A stretch of DNA of 64,000 nucleotides from Maribellus sp. CM-23 (GTDB lineage: Bacteria > Bacteroidota > Bacteroidia > Bacteroidales > Prolixibacteraceae): positions 186,001-250,000 of the forward strand of contig NZ_JADWYJ010000002.1 of NCBI RefSeq assembly GCF_021354595.1, written 5' to 3'. Both the position numbers and the translations under genes were made by a program. Numbering within the stretch: the stretch's first letter is position 1; every line of letters starts with the position of its first letter. This document shows, in pieces, positions 24,555 to 34,251 of the stretch. The notes under the pieces were generated by a model. The model was not told the DNA's origin, searched no databases, and saw only the letters and a list, made by a program, of their open reading frames with translations.

Positions 24555-27500
24555 GTGGTTTCAGTGTTACTCGCACTGCCAATAAGCGGATATCTTGCAT
24601 TACAAAACAGCAGGATACAAACCCGGCTTACCCAGCGAATTGCCACTGTTTTATCCGAACGACTTAACGCCAAAATCAGCGTGGGACATGTTAACATTCG
24701 CTTTTTTCGTTCTATTCATTTGGAAAATATTTTAATTGAAGATCAAAAAAGTGACACACTTCTTTTTGCTGAGGAAATCACAGCAAAGGTGGACACCCTC
24801 CGTTTCAGAAAGCATTTTATCAGCATCGACGAACTTCGTTTTTCAGGCAACCAGGTAAAGCTGTCACGCGATTCTGCTGACCTTTACAATTTCAGTTTTC
24901 TGCTCGATGCCTTTGACGATTCCACTAAAAACACGCATGGTGATTGGTTTATCAAGTGCAAAACCTTTCATTTCAATACGCTTCATGTTCAGTATGCCGA
25001 CAATGTTACTGATAAGAACAAGACCTTGGCGGTGGATGACCTGAACATGGATGTGACGAATTTCAAAAGCAAGGATGGCTTAACCACTTTTCAGATAAAT
25101 CAGCTACAACTGAATTCGAACCAGAACATCCAGGTTAAAAACCTAAATGCCCGTGTTAGTTTCGCACCGCACAAACTGGAACTCTCCAACTGGAATTTCG
25201 AAAGCCGGAGCTCTCAAATATCCGGTGCATCCTTAATCCTGGACCTGCCATCGGTAATCGATTCGGTGGCAACTCCCTTGCAGGTTGACTTTCAAATTCC
25301 GAAATCCAGTATAAGTTTTCTCGAACTCGGGCAGATAATTCCAGCACTAAAAGGTATGGACCAGGTAGTGAACTTATCGGGGCAGGTTTTTGGCGACATT
25401 AACGACCTTAAAGGAAAAAACATCCGGTTTAGCACGGGACAAGACACAGAGGGAGACATCGACTTTTACATCAACGATTTGCTCAACCCCGACGACATGT
25501 ACCTTTTTATCGATGTAAAAGAATCGTCTACCAGCTTTAATGATTTATCAAATATACATCTGCCCAAATCAGCCAATTTTGCTTATTTGCAATTTCCGGG
25601 CAGCTTTTACCAGGCCGGCATTTTAAACTTCAAAGGGAACTTCAGTGGCTTCCTCGATGACTTTGTAACTTTTGGGACTCTGCAAAGTAAAGTGGGAACC
25701 CTGACCACCGATATTCTGGTGGCGCCCGAAAAGGAAGGCTCGGTTTACTACCGCGGAAACATTGCCACCAGTAATTTTCAGCTGGGGAAGTTATTCAGGC
25801 AGGAAACTTTTGGCAAGCTTACATTCAACGGTTCGGTTGACGGGAAGTACAACAAATACGACGAATCGGCTTCGGGTATTTTCAAAGGCGATATAAAAAC
25901 CATTGAAATCAATAATTACCCTTACAACGATATTGAATTTGACGGAATACTGGTAGATAAAATGTTTGATGGTTTACTGGTGATGAACGATTCAAACCTA
26001 CAGTTTTCGTTCCTTGGGCAGGTGGACCTGAACCCGAAAATGCCGGAATTCGATTTTACGCTCCAGTTAAACAAAGCGCATCCGGCGGGCTTAAACCTTT
26101 TCCGAAAATTTCCGGATGCCGAGATTTCATTTAACATGAATGCCAACTTTACCGGCAACACCTTAGATAATCTGGAGGGAATTATAAACGTAAACGAAGG
26201 GTACTACAAAAACAAAAACGGTTCGTTCGACCTGGGCGGTCTGAGCCTCAAAACCGCCAAAAAAGACGGTGTCGACTCTCTGACCTTTAAGTCGGATTTT
26301 ATGGACATTGACATTGGTGGAAGCTACCATTTCAGGAACATTGTTTATGCGGTACAGCAAACCATCCAGCGCTATATTCCTTCCTATGAAGCGACCGGGA
26401 CGGAAAATGGGACATCCAATAATTTCGACTTCAACATCAACATAAAAGACATCAATCCGCTGGCCAATATTTTCGCTCCCGGGTTAAAAATGGATACGCC
26501 GTTTTTGCTGTACGGAAAATTTGATTCCGACAACAAAGAAATTGACCTGGAAGGAAGTATCCCCGGAGTTCGCTACAAGGGAATTCTTGCCCGCGATATT
26601 TTTATCGGAAATAAAACCATCGACGAGGCTTACACTTCCAAGTTCAGGTTTGGCGAAATCCGCCTGAACAACCAGGTGCAGCTGTATAATTTCAGGATCG
26701 ACTCGGAGCTGGCACACAATGAACTGACCAATACCATTTCGTGGAGCAATTACGACGAGCTAACCTACAGCGGAACGCTAAAAACACGCACACTTTTTTC
26801 AAAATCTGATAGTACCGATAACCTGCATGTGGTGGTGGAAGGCCAGCCGTCCAGGATTTTTATCGCTGATACGATCTGGAATATTTCGCCGTACACGGTT
26901 ACGATCGATTCTTCATCTCTTTTGGTGAACGACTTTCTCATCTACAACCGAAACCAGGAAATTGCCATTGACGGGCACTCCCATAAAGGACATCCCGATT
27001 TGCTAAACCTCCGCTTAAAAAACATTGACCTCTCCAACCTCAACGTTTATACAAAAAAAGACCTGAAAATAAGAGGAATAGCCAACGGAACCTTTGGTTT
27101 TGCCAACATTTTGGATAAACCTGCGGTACTTTCCGACCTGTCGATCAACGATTTTTACTACAAAGATCAGCTGATGGGCGACGTTTCCCTGATCAGTCAG
27201 TGGAACAGCAACCAGTCGAAAATAGATTCAAGGCTAAGGGTTATGAAGCAGGGAAAACTTCAGCTTGATGCTTTCGGAACTTACCTTCCCGCCACCCAGG
27301 GGCTGAATTTTGATGCCAGTTTCGACAGCGTTTCATTGATCGTTCTGGAAACTTTTATGGGCGAAAGTTTTTCCAATTTCGAAGGTTATGGTTCGGGCAA
27401 AGTAAACATCGGTGGTACGGCAGATAAAATCCTGATAAATGGTGCACTTATGGGGATAAATGCGGGTGTTACAATTGTTGCCACCCAGGTTCCGTACACG

Positions 27501-28907
27501 TTTAACGACAGTGTTTATTTCCGCAACGATACCATTCTTTTTGATAACTTAACCGCCTACGACAGTCAGAGAAACCAGGGAAAATTCTTCGGAACCATTG
27601 TTCATGAGAATTTCGGGAACATGCTTTACGATTTGCATGCCACCACCAATCGCATCAGGGCTTTGAACACCGGGCCCCGCGACAATGAGAAATTTTACGG
27701 TGTGGCCATTGCCCGCGGCCGGCTCGATATTACCGGTAAAGGAAAGACGGTCAGACTTTCGGGCTCTATGACTTCCTTGGCCGGCACCGATGTAAACATA
27801 TCGATGGAAAGTGAGAGCGAAGTAGAAAAATATGATTTCATCGAATTTGTGATTCCCAACCAGGTTGAAGAGTCTGAATTTTACAAGAAACAACCGGAGG
27901 AAGAAAGCAAATTGAGCCTGAGTTTATCGGTGGAAGCAACTTCAGATGCCAAGGTTCAACTTATTTACAACTCAAGAATTGGTGACGTTATTAAGGCACA
28001 GGGCGAAGGGCTTTTGGTTTTCGAAATGAACGAGGACGGAGACATTTTCCTGTCGGGAAATTACAAGCCCACCCGCGGAGATTATCTTTTTACGCTGCAA
28101 AATGTTATCAACAAACGTTTCACCATCGAACCGGGAGGCTCCATTGCCTGGTCGGGCGACCCGTATAATGCCAACATCGACCTGAAAGCAATTTACAAGT
28201 TGAAAGCTTCGCTCTACGACCTGTTTATGAGCGACATCACAAACACAGCACAAAACCAGCGAATACAGGTAGAGTGCATCATCCACCTGGAAGACGAACT
28301 TTCTAACCCCACCATTAACTTCGGAATTAATTTCCCCAACGCCGAAGAACGGACCAAAGACGACCTGCAGCAATTTTTCAACACCGAAGAAGAGCTAAAC
28401 AAACAAATACTTTCGCTGATCGTTATGGGGAAATTTTTCACCCCTGAATACCTGCGGGGAACCTACGAAGCCCAAAACAACAATATGCTGGGATCTACCG
28501 CCAGCGAATTGTTCTCCAATCAGCTCAGTAACTGGCTGTCACAAATCAACGAGCACTGGGATGTGGGGGTTAATTACCGCCCCGGCAACCAGGTGAGCGA
28601 TGACGAGATTGAACTGGCATTAAGCACACAAATATTCAACGACCGTGTTACGCTAAACGGGAACATCGGCAATAACGCCAACCAGTACAGCACCAACAAT
28701 AGCCAAGTTGTGGGCGACTTTGAAATTAATGTAAAACTGGTACCCAGCGGAAAAATACAACTCAAGGCCTACAGCCGCTCCAACAATAATTTATTTTACG
28801 AAACAGCGCCTTATACCCAGGGAATTGGGCTTTCGTTCACCGAAGAATACAACACCATCAACGATTTGTATAAAAAAGTAACCAGTCTTTTCAGAACCAA
28901 AAAGTGA
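24555..28907 (+). CDS. tamB: TamB/DUF490 translocation and assembly protein
   Basis: A protein of at least 1450 residues: N-terminal membrane anchor, a very long beta-rich middle of AsmA/TamB-like repeats and a C-terminal DUF490/TamB domain (about 1080-1440). It bridges inner and outer membrane and helps lipid transport or outer-membrane protein assembly with a TamA-like Omp85 partner, which is not in the window. The start is unclear. GTG 24555 is the only standard in-frame start, but the open frame continues upstream to 24468 and reads a basic segment (CKIIKKGWKIF) typical before the anchor. Confidence 0.9.
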   Translation: MVSVLLALPISGYLALQNSRIQTRLTQRIATVLSERLNAKISVGHVNIRFFRSIHLENILIEDQKSDTLLFAEEITAKVDTLRFRKHFISIDELRFSGNQVKLSRDSADLYNFSFLLDAFDDSTKNTHGDWFIKCKTFHFNTLHVQYADNVTDKNKTLAVDDLNMDVTNFKSKDGLTTFQINQLQLNSNQNIQVKNLNARVSFAPHKLELSNWNFESRSSQISGASLILDLPSVIDSVATPLQVDFQIPKSSISFLELGQIIPALKGMDQVVNLSGQVFGDINDLKGKNIRFSTGQDTEGDIDFYINDLLNPDDMYLFIDVKESSTSFNDLSNIHLPKSANFAYLQFPGSFYQAGILNFKGNFSGFLDDFVTFGTLQSKVGTLTTDILVAPEKEGSVYYRGNIATSNFQLGKLFRQETFGKLTFNGSVDGKYNKYDESASGIFKGDIKTIEINNYPYNDIEFDGILVDKMFDGLLVMNDSNLQFSFLGQVDLNPKMPEFDFTLQLNKAHPAGLNLFRKFPDAEISFNMNANFTGNTLDNLEGIINVNEGYYKNKNGSFDLGGLSLKTAKKDGVDSLTFKSDFMDIDIGGSYHFRNIVYAVQQTIQRYIPSYEATGTENGTSNNFDFNINIKDINPLANIFAPGLKMDTPFLLYGKFDSDNKEIDLEGSIPGVRYKGILARDIFIGNKTIDEAYTSKFRFGEIRLNNQVQLYNFRIDSELAHNELTNTISWSNYDELTYSGTLKTRTLFSKSDSTDNLHVVVEGQPSRIFIADTIWNISPYTVTIDSSSLLVNDFLIYNRNQEIAIDGHSHKGHPDLLNLRLKNIDLSNLNVYTKKDLKIRGIANGTFGFANILDKPAVLSDLSINDFYYKDQLMGDVSLISQWNSNQSKIDSRLRVMKQGKLQLDAFGTYLPATQGLNFDASFDSVSLIVLETFMGESFSNFEGYGSGKVNIGGTADKILINGALMGINAGVTIVATQVPYTFNDSVYFRNDTILFDNLTAYDSQRNQGKFFGTIVHENFGNMLYDLHATTNRIRALNTGPRDNEKFYGVAIARGRLDITGKGKTVRLSGSMTSLAGTDVNISMESESEVEKYDFIEFVIPNQVEESEFYKKQPEEESKLSLSLSVEATSDAKVQLIYNSRIGDVIKAQGEGLLVFEMNEDGDIFLSGNYKPTRGDYLFTLQNVINKRFTIEPGGSIAWSGDPYNANIDLKAIYKLKASLYDLFMSDITNTAQNQRIQVECIIHLEDELSNPTINFGINFPNAEERTKDDLQQFFNTEEELNKQILSLIVMGKFFTPEYLRGTYEAQNNNMLGSTASELFSNQLSNWLSQINEHWDVGVNYRPGNQVSDDEIELALSTQIFNDRVTLNGNIGNNANQYSTNNSQVVGDFEINVKLVPSGKIQLKAYSRSNNNLFYETAPYTQGIGLSFTEEYNTINDLYKKVTSLFRTKK

Positions 28908-29000
28908 TTAAAAGGAACCAGAAACAAGTATATTTCTGATTATTAGTTGGAAGGTTCATAAATTCCTGACAAAATTCCTTTAAATATCCATATCAAAAAA

Positions 29001-29008
29001 TAATTTTG
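29001..29008 (+). promoter_or_regulatory. -7 promoter box for nhaD
   Basis: TAATTTTG matches TAnnTTTG 47 bp before the nhaD start; the -33 half is not convincing. Confidence 0.45.
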
Positions 29009-29054
29009 TGGTCTTGAAAAGAAAGACAAAACTTAATCTCATAAAATCAAAACT

Positions 29055-30434
29055 ATGTTTGTATTAATGGTTGTGATCTTTGTTCTGGGCTATACGGCAA
29101 TTGCTCTGGAACATCCGTTAAAGGTTGATAAAGCAGCTTCAGCCTTAATCATAGGTACCCTTTGCTGGGTGGCTTATATTCTTGGTGGCGAATCCATTAT
29201 TCACCTCGGGTTCAGCCCGTCCTGGAGTACATTTCTTGCCGAAAACCCCGAAGTTCATGGTCTTCATGCTGTTCATGAATTTATTGTTGACTATGAAATC
29301 ATTCACCATTTGGGAGAGATATCCGAGATCTTGTTCTTCTTATTGGGTGCAATGACCATTGTTGAAATGGTTGATCAGCACGAAGGTTTTAAGATTATCA
29401 CCGATAAGATCAAGACTACCAACAAGGTAAAACTGCTCTGGATCCTCAGCTTTTTGACTTTCTTCATGTCTGCATTGCTGGATAACTTAACCACTACCAT
29501 TGTTTTGGTAGCATTGTTGCGCAAGCTGATCGACGACAAGCAAACCCGCTGGTTTTTTGCCAGTATGGTGGTACTTGCCGCCAATGCGGGTGGCGCCTGG
29601 TCGCCCATCGGTGATGTAACTACGATTATGCTTTGGATTGGCGGACAGATAACCGCTGCAAAAATCATCATGGGCGTATTTCTCCCCAGTCTTGTTTGTA
29701 TGGTGGTTCCATTGGCTATTCTTTCGTTCACGATGAAAGGCAATGTAACCCGTCCGACCATTGAAGTAGAAGAAGAAAATTATATTTCAAAAGGAGAAGG
29801 CATATTGTTTCTGATTCTCGGAGTTGGAGGTTTACTGTTTGTTCCGGTTTTCAAAACCGTAACCCACCTTCCTCCTTACATGGGCATGTTGCTTTCGTTG
29901 GGAGTTTTGTGGGTGGTTAGCGAAATTAAACACAAAGACAAGCCGAAAGAAGTTAAGAACAAACTAAAAGTAACAGCCATTCTGCGCCGTGTTGATGTTC
30001 CAACCGTACTGTTCTTCCTCGGCATACTTTCAGCCGTTGCCGCATTGCAATCGGCAGGTCACCTGAACATCCTGGCCAAATACCTGGATGATCAACTGGG
30101 AAATATCTTCCTGATCGACCTGGCAATCGGGGTACTTTCTTCGGTGGTTGACAACGTGCCTTTGGTAGCAGGCGCAATGGGTATGTACCCGGTACACGAG
30201 CTTGGAGTAAGCGGTTACGACGCTTTCTTTGTGCAGGATGGTGCATTCTGGGAATTCCTGGCATACACCGCCGGAACCGGGGGCAGTATGCTCATCATTG
30301 GTTCGGCAGCCGGTGTTGCTGCAATGGGACTCGAAAAAATCGACTTTATCTGGTACCTGAAAAAAATATCATGGCTGGCTTTGGTAGGCTACCTGGCAGG
30401 TGCTGCTTTCTACTACATCGAATTCGGATTGTAG
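29055..30434 (+). CDS. nhaD: Na+/H+ antiporter NhaD
   Basis: 459 residues, about 12 membrane segments. NhaD/ion-transporter-superfamily hallmarks are SALLDNLTTTIVLVAL (~138-155), NAGGAWSPIGDVTTIMLW (~183-200) and the paired SVVDNVPLVAGAMG (~364-377) with TGGSMLIIGSAAGVAA. It exports Na+ or Li+ in exchange for protons at the inner membrane and fits a marine or salt-exposed lifestyle. Single-gene unit; the long perfect hairpin at 30517 follows. Confidence 0.93.
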   Translation: MFVLMVVIFVLGYTAIALEHPLKVDKAASALIIGTLCWVAYILGGESIIHLGFSPSWSTFLAENPEVHGLHAVHEFIVDYEIIHHLGEISEILFFLLGAMTIVEMVDQHEGFKIITDKIKTTNKVKLLWILSFLTFFMSALLDNLTTTIVLVALLRKLIDDKQTRWFFASMVVLAANAGGAWSPIGDVTTIMLWIGGQITAAKIIMGVFLPSLVCMVVPLAILSFTMKGNVTRPTIEVEEENYISKGEGILFLILGVGGLLFVPVFKTVTHLPPYMGMLLSLGVLWVVSEIKHKDKPKEVKNKLKVTAILRRVDVPTVLFFLGILSAVAALQSAGHLNILAKYLDDQLGNIFLIDLAIGVLSSVVDNVPLVAGAMGMYPVHELGVSGYDAFFVQDGAFWEFLAYTAGTGGSMLIIGSAAGVAAMGLEKIDFIWYLKKISWLALVGYLAGAAFYYIEFGL

Positions 30435-30508
30435 CGAATTAAAATCCGATTGTTCATAACTCCGTTCTTATGAGCAATTGCGACTCGGAAAGCATTTAAA
30501 ATATTACG

Positions 30509-30516
30509 TACTTTTG
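30509..30516 (+). promoter_or_regulatory. -7 promoter box of the exbB operon
   Basis: TACTTTTG matches TAnnTTTG. A start site about 7 bp downstream would place the 30517-30545 hairpin at the very 5' end of the mRNA. Confidence 0.55.
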
Positions 30517-30545
30517 CGGGGTATAATAATTAAGATTATACCCCG
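30517..30545 (+). terminator. Perfect 11-bp hairpin between nhaD and exbB
   Basis: CGGGGTATAAT (30517-30527) and ATTATACCCCG (30535-30545) pair without mismatch around a 7-nt loop, followed by TTTCT. It can end the nhaD transcript, or form the 5' stem of the exbB mRNA because the promoter box touches it. Confidence 0.6.
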
Positions 30546-30584
30546 TTTCTATTGATAAGAATTGTAAAACATTAGTAAGAAAAT

Positions 30585-31277
30585 ATGTTGAATCTATTGA
30601 TGATCCAAACTGATCTTCCGCAAGGCGTGGAAGCTGCTGTTACCGAACCGGAAGGAATTTCCACCAAGTTTATTGATCTGGCATTGAAAGGTGGCTGGAT
30701 TATGATACCGATCCTGGCGCTTTCAGTGGTGGCGGTTTATATCTTTTTCGACCGCTATTTTGCCATCAAAAAAGCCGGGAAATTTGATTCGGGGCTGCTT
30801 GATAAGATCAAAGTTTATATCTCAACCGGAAAAATAGACGCGGCCGTTGCGCTTTGCCGCAGCAATGCCAATCCTGCATCGCGCATGCTGGAGAAAGGAA
30901 TCAGCCGGATCGGTCGTCCGCTAACCGATGTAAACGCAGCCATCGAAAACGTTGGTAACCTGGAAATTTCCAAGCTGGAAAAAGGACTTCCGGTACTTGC
31001 TTCGGTTGCCGGGGGTGCGCCCATGATCGGTTTCCTTGGAACGGTTATGGGGATGATCCAGGCCTTTTACGACATGTCGAATGCCGGAAACAACATCGAT
31101 GTTACTTTGCTGTCGACCGGTATTTACCAGGCCATGGTAACAACGGTTGCCGGTCTTATTGTGGGCATCATCGCTTACTTTGCTTACAACATTCTGGTTT
31201 CTAATGTAGAGAAAGTGGTATTCAAAATGGAAGCCACCACTTCTGAATTTATGGATCTGTTGAACGAACCGGTATAA
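30585..31277 (+). CDS. exbB: MotA/TolQ/ExbB proton channel protein
   Basis: 230 residues with three membrane segments: near 35-52 (GGWIMIPILALSVVAVYIFF region), ~135-160 and ~180-205. The conserved VASVAGGAPMIGFLGTVMGMI and TTVAGLIVGIIAYFAYN blocks are present. With ExbD it forms the proton-driven motor that energises TonB- or TolA-type work at the outer membrane. First gene of the exbB-exbD-tonB operon, 10 bp from the next. Confidence 0.93.
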   Translation: MLNLLMIQTDLPQGVEAAVTEPEGISTKFIDLALKGGWIMIPILALSVVAVYIFFDRYFAIKKAGKFDSGLLDKIKVYISTGKIDAAVALCRSNANPASRMLEKGISRIGRPLTDVNAAIENVGNLEISKLEKGLPVLASVAGGAPMIGFLGTVMGMIQAFYDMSNAGNNIDVTLLSTGIYQAMVTTVAGLIVGIIAYFAYNILVSNVEKVVFKMEATTSEFMDLLNEPV

Positions 31278-31287
31278 TTCAATTTCA

Positions 31288-31695
31288 ATGGCATTAAAAA
31301 AACGAAATAAAGTAAATGCAGCATTCAGCATGTCGTCGATGACCGACATTGTGTTTCTTTTGCTGATATTCTTTATGGTCACGTCCACCTTGATTGCGCC
31401 CAATGCGTTGAAACTGCTCCTGCCTCAAAGCAGCAATCAAACATCTGCCAAGCCGATCACGACCATTTCGATCACAAAAGACATAAAATATTATATCAAC
31501 GACGATAATAAACTGAACAGAGTAGCATTCAACGAAATTGAGCCTTTTCTGCGCAACAAGTTTGGCACAGGCAACGACGATATTTTCATTTCACTTCATG
31601 CCGACCAAAGTGTGCCGGTAAACGAAGTGGTAAAAATTATGAACATTGCCCGCCGTAACAAGTATAAAATGATACTGGCAACTGCGCCCGAATAA
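31288..31695 (+). CDS. exbD: ExbD/TolR biopolymer transport protein
   Basis: 135 residues, one N-terminal membrane segment (about 20-40) containing the essential Asp of the MTDIVFLLLIFFM motif, followed by a periplasmic domain. It works with the preceding ExbB as the ion-conducting unit. The ATG lies 10 bp after exbB and the stop lies 20 bp before the next start. Confidence 0.93.
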   Translation: MALKKRNKVNAAFSMSSMTDIVFLLLIFFMVTSTLIAPNALKLLLPQSSNQTSAKPITTISITKDIKYYINDDNKLNRVAFNEIEPFLRNKFGTGNDDIFISLHADQSVPVNEVVKIMNIARRNKYKMILATAPE

Positions 31696-31715
31696 TATTG
31701 GCATTGCATCGGAAC

Positions 31716-32771
31716 ATGAAGGAAACAGAATACTATAGCGAACGCAAAAAAGGAATCATCGGCACCATCGTATTTCACGTGATTGTGCTCATGTTATTGA
31801 TATTCCTTGGATTCTTTACCCCGCTACCATTGCCGGGCGAGGAAGGTATTCTGGTAAACTTTGGTAATTCCGAAAATGGCTTGGGCGACCGTGAACCGGC
31901 TCCGGCACGGCAGAAACAACCGACTCCTACGCCTGCTCCGCCCAAACGCGAAGAACAAAAGGCAACGCCTCCGCCGGCCACTACTCCACCGCCTGCTCCA
32001 AAGTCGAATCCACAGCCTGCCAAAGAAGTGGCCATGACACAGGATTACGAGAAAACCGTGGCAATTGAAGCCGCCGAAAAGAAAAAAAAGGAAGAAGAGC
32101 GTAAAAGACAAGAGCAGTTAGCCGAAGAACGCCGCAAACAACAGGCTGAAGAAGCCGAAAGAAAAGCATTGGCCGACGCTGAAGCCAAGAGAAAGGCAGA
32201 GGCAGATGCCAAGGCGAAAGCCGAGGCCCAGGCAAAAGCTAAGGCGGAAGCAGAACGAAAAGCCAAAGAAGAAGCAGAACGAAAACGGCTGGAAGAAGAG
32301 CAACGCAAAATAAACGAAATAAACTCGCGTACGCAGGGAGCATTTGCCAAAAGCGGCAACGGGACCGGTGGTACAGGAAGCGGTGACGGAAAAAGCCAGG
32401 GAGTAACTTTCCCCGGAGGCAACCAGGGCGTGCCCACCGGCGATCCCAATGCGGGTAACTACGGCCAGGGTGGCAGCGGCTCCGGCAACCAGGGCTCTGG
32501 TATTTCATTCAGTTTATCGGGCAGGTCGGCCATTTCCTTGCCGAAACCTCAATACCCGGGCAACGATGCCGGAGTGGTGGTGGTTAAAGTTACGGTAGAC
32601 AAAACCGGGAAAGTAACCAGTGCCGAAGCAGGTGTTCGGGGAACAACCATTATGGACCAGAAATTCTGGAACGAAGCCAAACAGGCAGCGCTAAAAGCAC
32701 GCTTCAATGTAAGCGAAAGCGCACCCGCTTTCCAGCAGGGAACAATATCCTACCGTTTCGTACTCGATTAG
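31716..32771 (+). CDS. TonB/TolA-like energy transducer
   Basis: About 351 residues: one membrane anchor (~20-38), a proline-rich region (PTPTPAPPK, ATTPPPAPK), a long Lys/Glu/Ala coiled coil (~95-205) like TolA, a glycine-rich linker and a C-terminal TonB-like fold (VVVKVTVDKTGKV...). It links the ExbB-ExbD motor to outer-membrane partners. ATG 31716 is preferred over the upstream TTG 31698 that nearly touches the exbD stop. Whether it is functionally TonB or TolA is open. Confidence 0.9.
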   Translation: MKETEYYSERKKGIIGTIVFHVIVLMLLIFLGFFTPLPLPGEEGILVNFGNSENGLGDREPAPARQKQPTPTPAPPKREEQKATPPPATTPPPAPKSNPQPAKEVAMTQDYEKTVAIEAAEKKKKEEERKRQEQLAEERRKQQAEEAERKALADAEAKRKAEADAKAKAEAQAKAKAEAERKAKEEAERKRLEEEQRKINEINSRTQGAFAKSGNGTGGTGSGDGKSQGVTFPGGNQGVPTGDPNAGNYGQGGSGSGNQGSGISFSLSGRSAISLPKPQYPGNDAGVVVVKVTVDKTGKVTSAEAGVRGTTIMDQKFWNEAKQAALKARFNVSESAPAFQQGTISYRFVLD

Positions 32772-32887
32772 CGTTAAAATCATTTCCTTTGTACTCGAAG
32801 CACAGAGAGTACATTATGTACAATTTCTGACAATCATCAATGTTTATGCCCGTGCTTTTTTAGTCATTTGCAAAAAATTTTCAGATC

Positions 32888-33814
32888 ATGGCATTCCTGA
32901 CAAAAGACAAGATTTTTAGTAAACTCTGGTTCAAACACTATTTGTTTATTGTTATTGGTTCTTTCATTCTGGCCTCCTCATTTGTATTCTTTATTACACC
33001 GCATAAAATTGTTCCGGGAGGTGTTTACGGTATTTCCATCGTGGTTCACTACCTCACCAAGGGCGTGTTTTCTTTTTGGCCCGACGGTATCCCCGTGGGT
33101 TTGTTTGCCTTATTGCTGGACATCCCACTGATTATTGCCGGAATAAAAATTCTGGGGCCGCGCTTTGGCGTAAAAACCATTATGGGCTCGATATTAACCG
33201 CCACCTTTAACGACCTGATCACCTGGATGCGTCCGGTTGCTGCTGATGTACCGCTGGTAAACGATGTGCTTTTGTCGTGTGTGTTTGGAGGCGTGCTGGC
33301 CGGATTTGGTTTGGGACTGATTTTTAAATCAAGAGCTACCTCGGGTGGATCGGATATTATTGCCATGATTATTGCCAAATACACGCGTTTACAACTGGGC
33401 CGCCTTATGATCTATGTCGACTCGGTGATCGTTTTATTTGGCTTGCTGGCCTTTGGCGACTGGGCTATCCCCTTGTATTCGTGGGTAGTGATTTTCATAA
33501 CCGGGAAAGTGATCGACATTACACTGGAAGGAGCCGACTACAACAAGGCGCTTTTTATTATTTCGAAACAACATGCACTTATAAAAGATAAACTGCTGAA
33601 CGACCTCGAACGTGGTGGCACTTATTTTAAAGGAAAAGGCATGTACACCGACGAAGACAAGGAGATAATTTACACCGTGGTAAGCCGTCGCGAAGTGGCC
33701 ATTCTGGAAGAATACATCAGCAAAATCGATCCCGATGCCTTTATCACCATCATGGATACCAAGGAAATTCTGGGTGAAGGTTTTCAGAACCTGAATCAGA
33801 AACTAAGCGGGTAA
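32888..33814 (+). CDS. YitT family membrane protein (DUF161/DUF2179)
   Basis: 308 residues: five to six hydrophobic segments within 15-210, including the family signature HKIVPGGVYGISIVVHYL and ATSGGSDIIAMIIAKY, then a soluble C-terminal DUF2179 domain (~225-300; GGTYFKGKGMYT, EIIYTVVSRRE). The transport role is unproven. Monocistronic; followed by the 41-bp tandem repeat array. Confidence 0.92.
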   Translation: MAFLTKDKIFSKLWFKHYLFIVIGSFILASSFVFFITPHKIVPGGVYGISIVVHYLTKGVFSFWPDGIPVGLFALLLDIPLIIAGIKILGPRFGVKTIMGSILTATFNDLITWMRPVAADVPLVNDVLLSCVFGGVLAGFGLGLIFKSRATSGGSDIIAMIIAKYTRLQLGRLMIYVDSVIVLFGLLAFGDWAIPLYSWVVIFITGKVIDITLEGADYNKALFIISKQHALIKDKLLNDLERGGTYFKGKGMYTDEDKEIIYTVVSRREVAILEEYISKIDPDAFITIMDTKEILGEGFQNLNQKLSG

Positions 33815-33848
33815 TTACCAAAACTTATTCTACAGATTTTTATGCATC

Positions 33849-34147
33849 GTCTGGCTGACGAGCGCTGACCAAACAGTTTTTCATGGCTTGTCTGACAGAC
33901 ATGAGCTGACAAATCACTTTTTTCAGGTTTTGTCCGACAGACACGGAATGACCGAACAGTCTTTCAAGCTTTGTCTGGCTGACACGGGTCGTCCGGACAG
34001 TTTTTCATGCTTTGTCTGGCTGACATGAGTTGACCGAACAGTTTTTCATGGCTTGGCTGACAGACATGAGTTGACAAATCATTTTTCAGGTTTTGTCTGA
34101 CAGACACGGAATCACCCAACAGTCTTCCATGCTTTGTCTGGCTGACG
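33849..34147 (+). repeat. Tandem array of 41-bp repeats with higher-order structure
   Basis: Seven full units and one partial start at 33849, 33890, 33932, 33973, 34014, 34055, 34095 and 34136 (lengths 41, 42, 41, 41, 41, 40, 41, ~12). The unit begins GTCTG(A/G)C(A/T)GAC, often the palindrome GTCTGACAGAC, and ends TTTCATGCTTT. Units 1-3 resemble units 5-7 more than their neighbours, so a block of four units was duplicated. It lies between the YitT and symporter genes and is non-coding. Confidence 0.9.
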
Positions 34148-34251
34148 TTTTAAGGAACAAAATTACGGTGAGTAAGCCCAACTTTTAATGTATTCCACTT
34201 TCAGTAGTGATTTTCTTTTTACCTTTAAAAGCACGCACAAAAAGAAAATGT

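Noticed and set aside
33849..34147. CRISPR array
   Set aside because: The whole 41-bp unit repeats without spacers; it is a plain tandem repeat.
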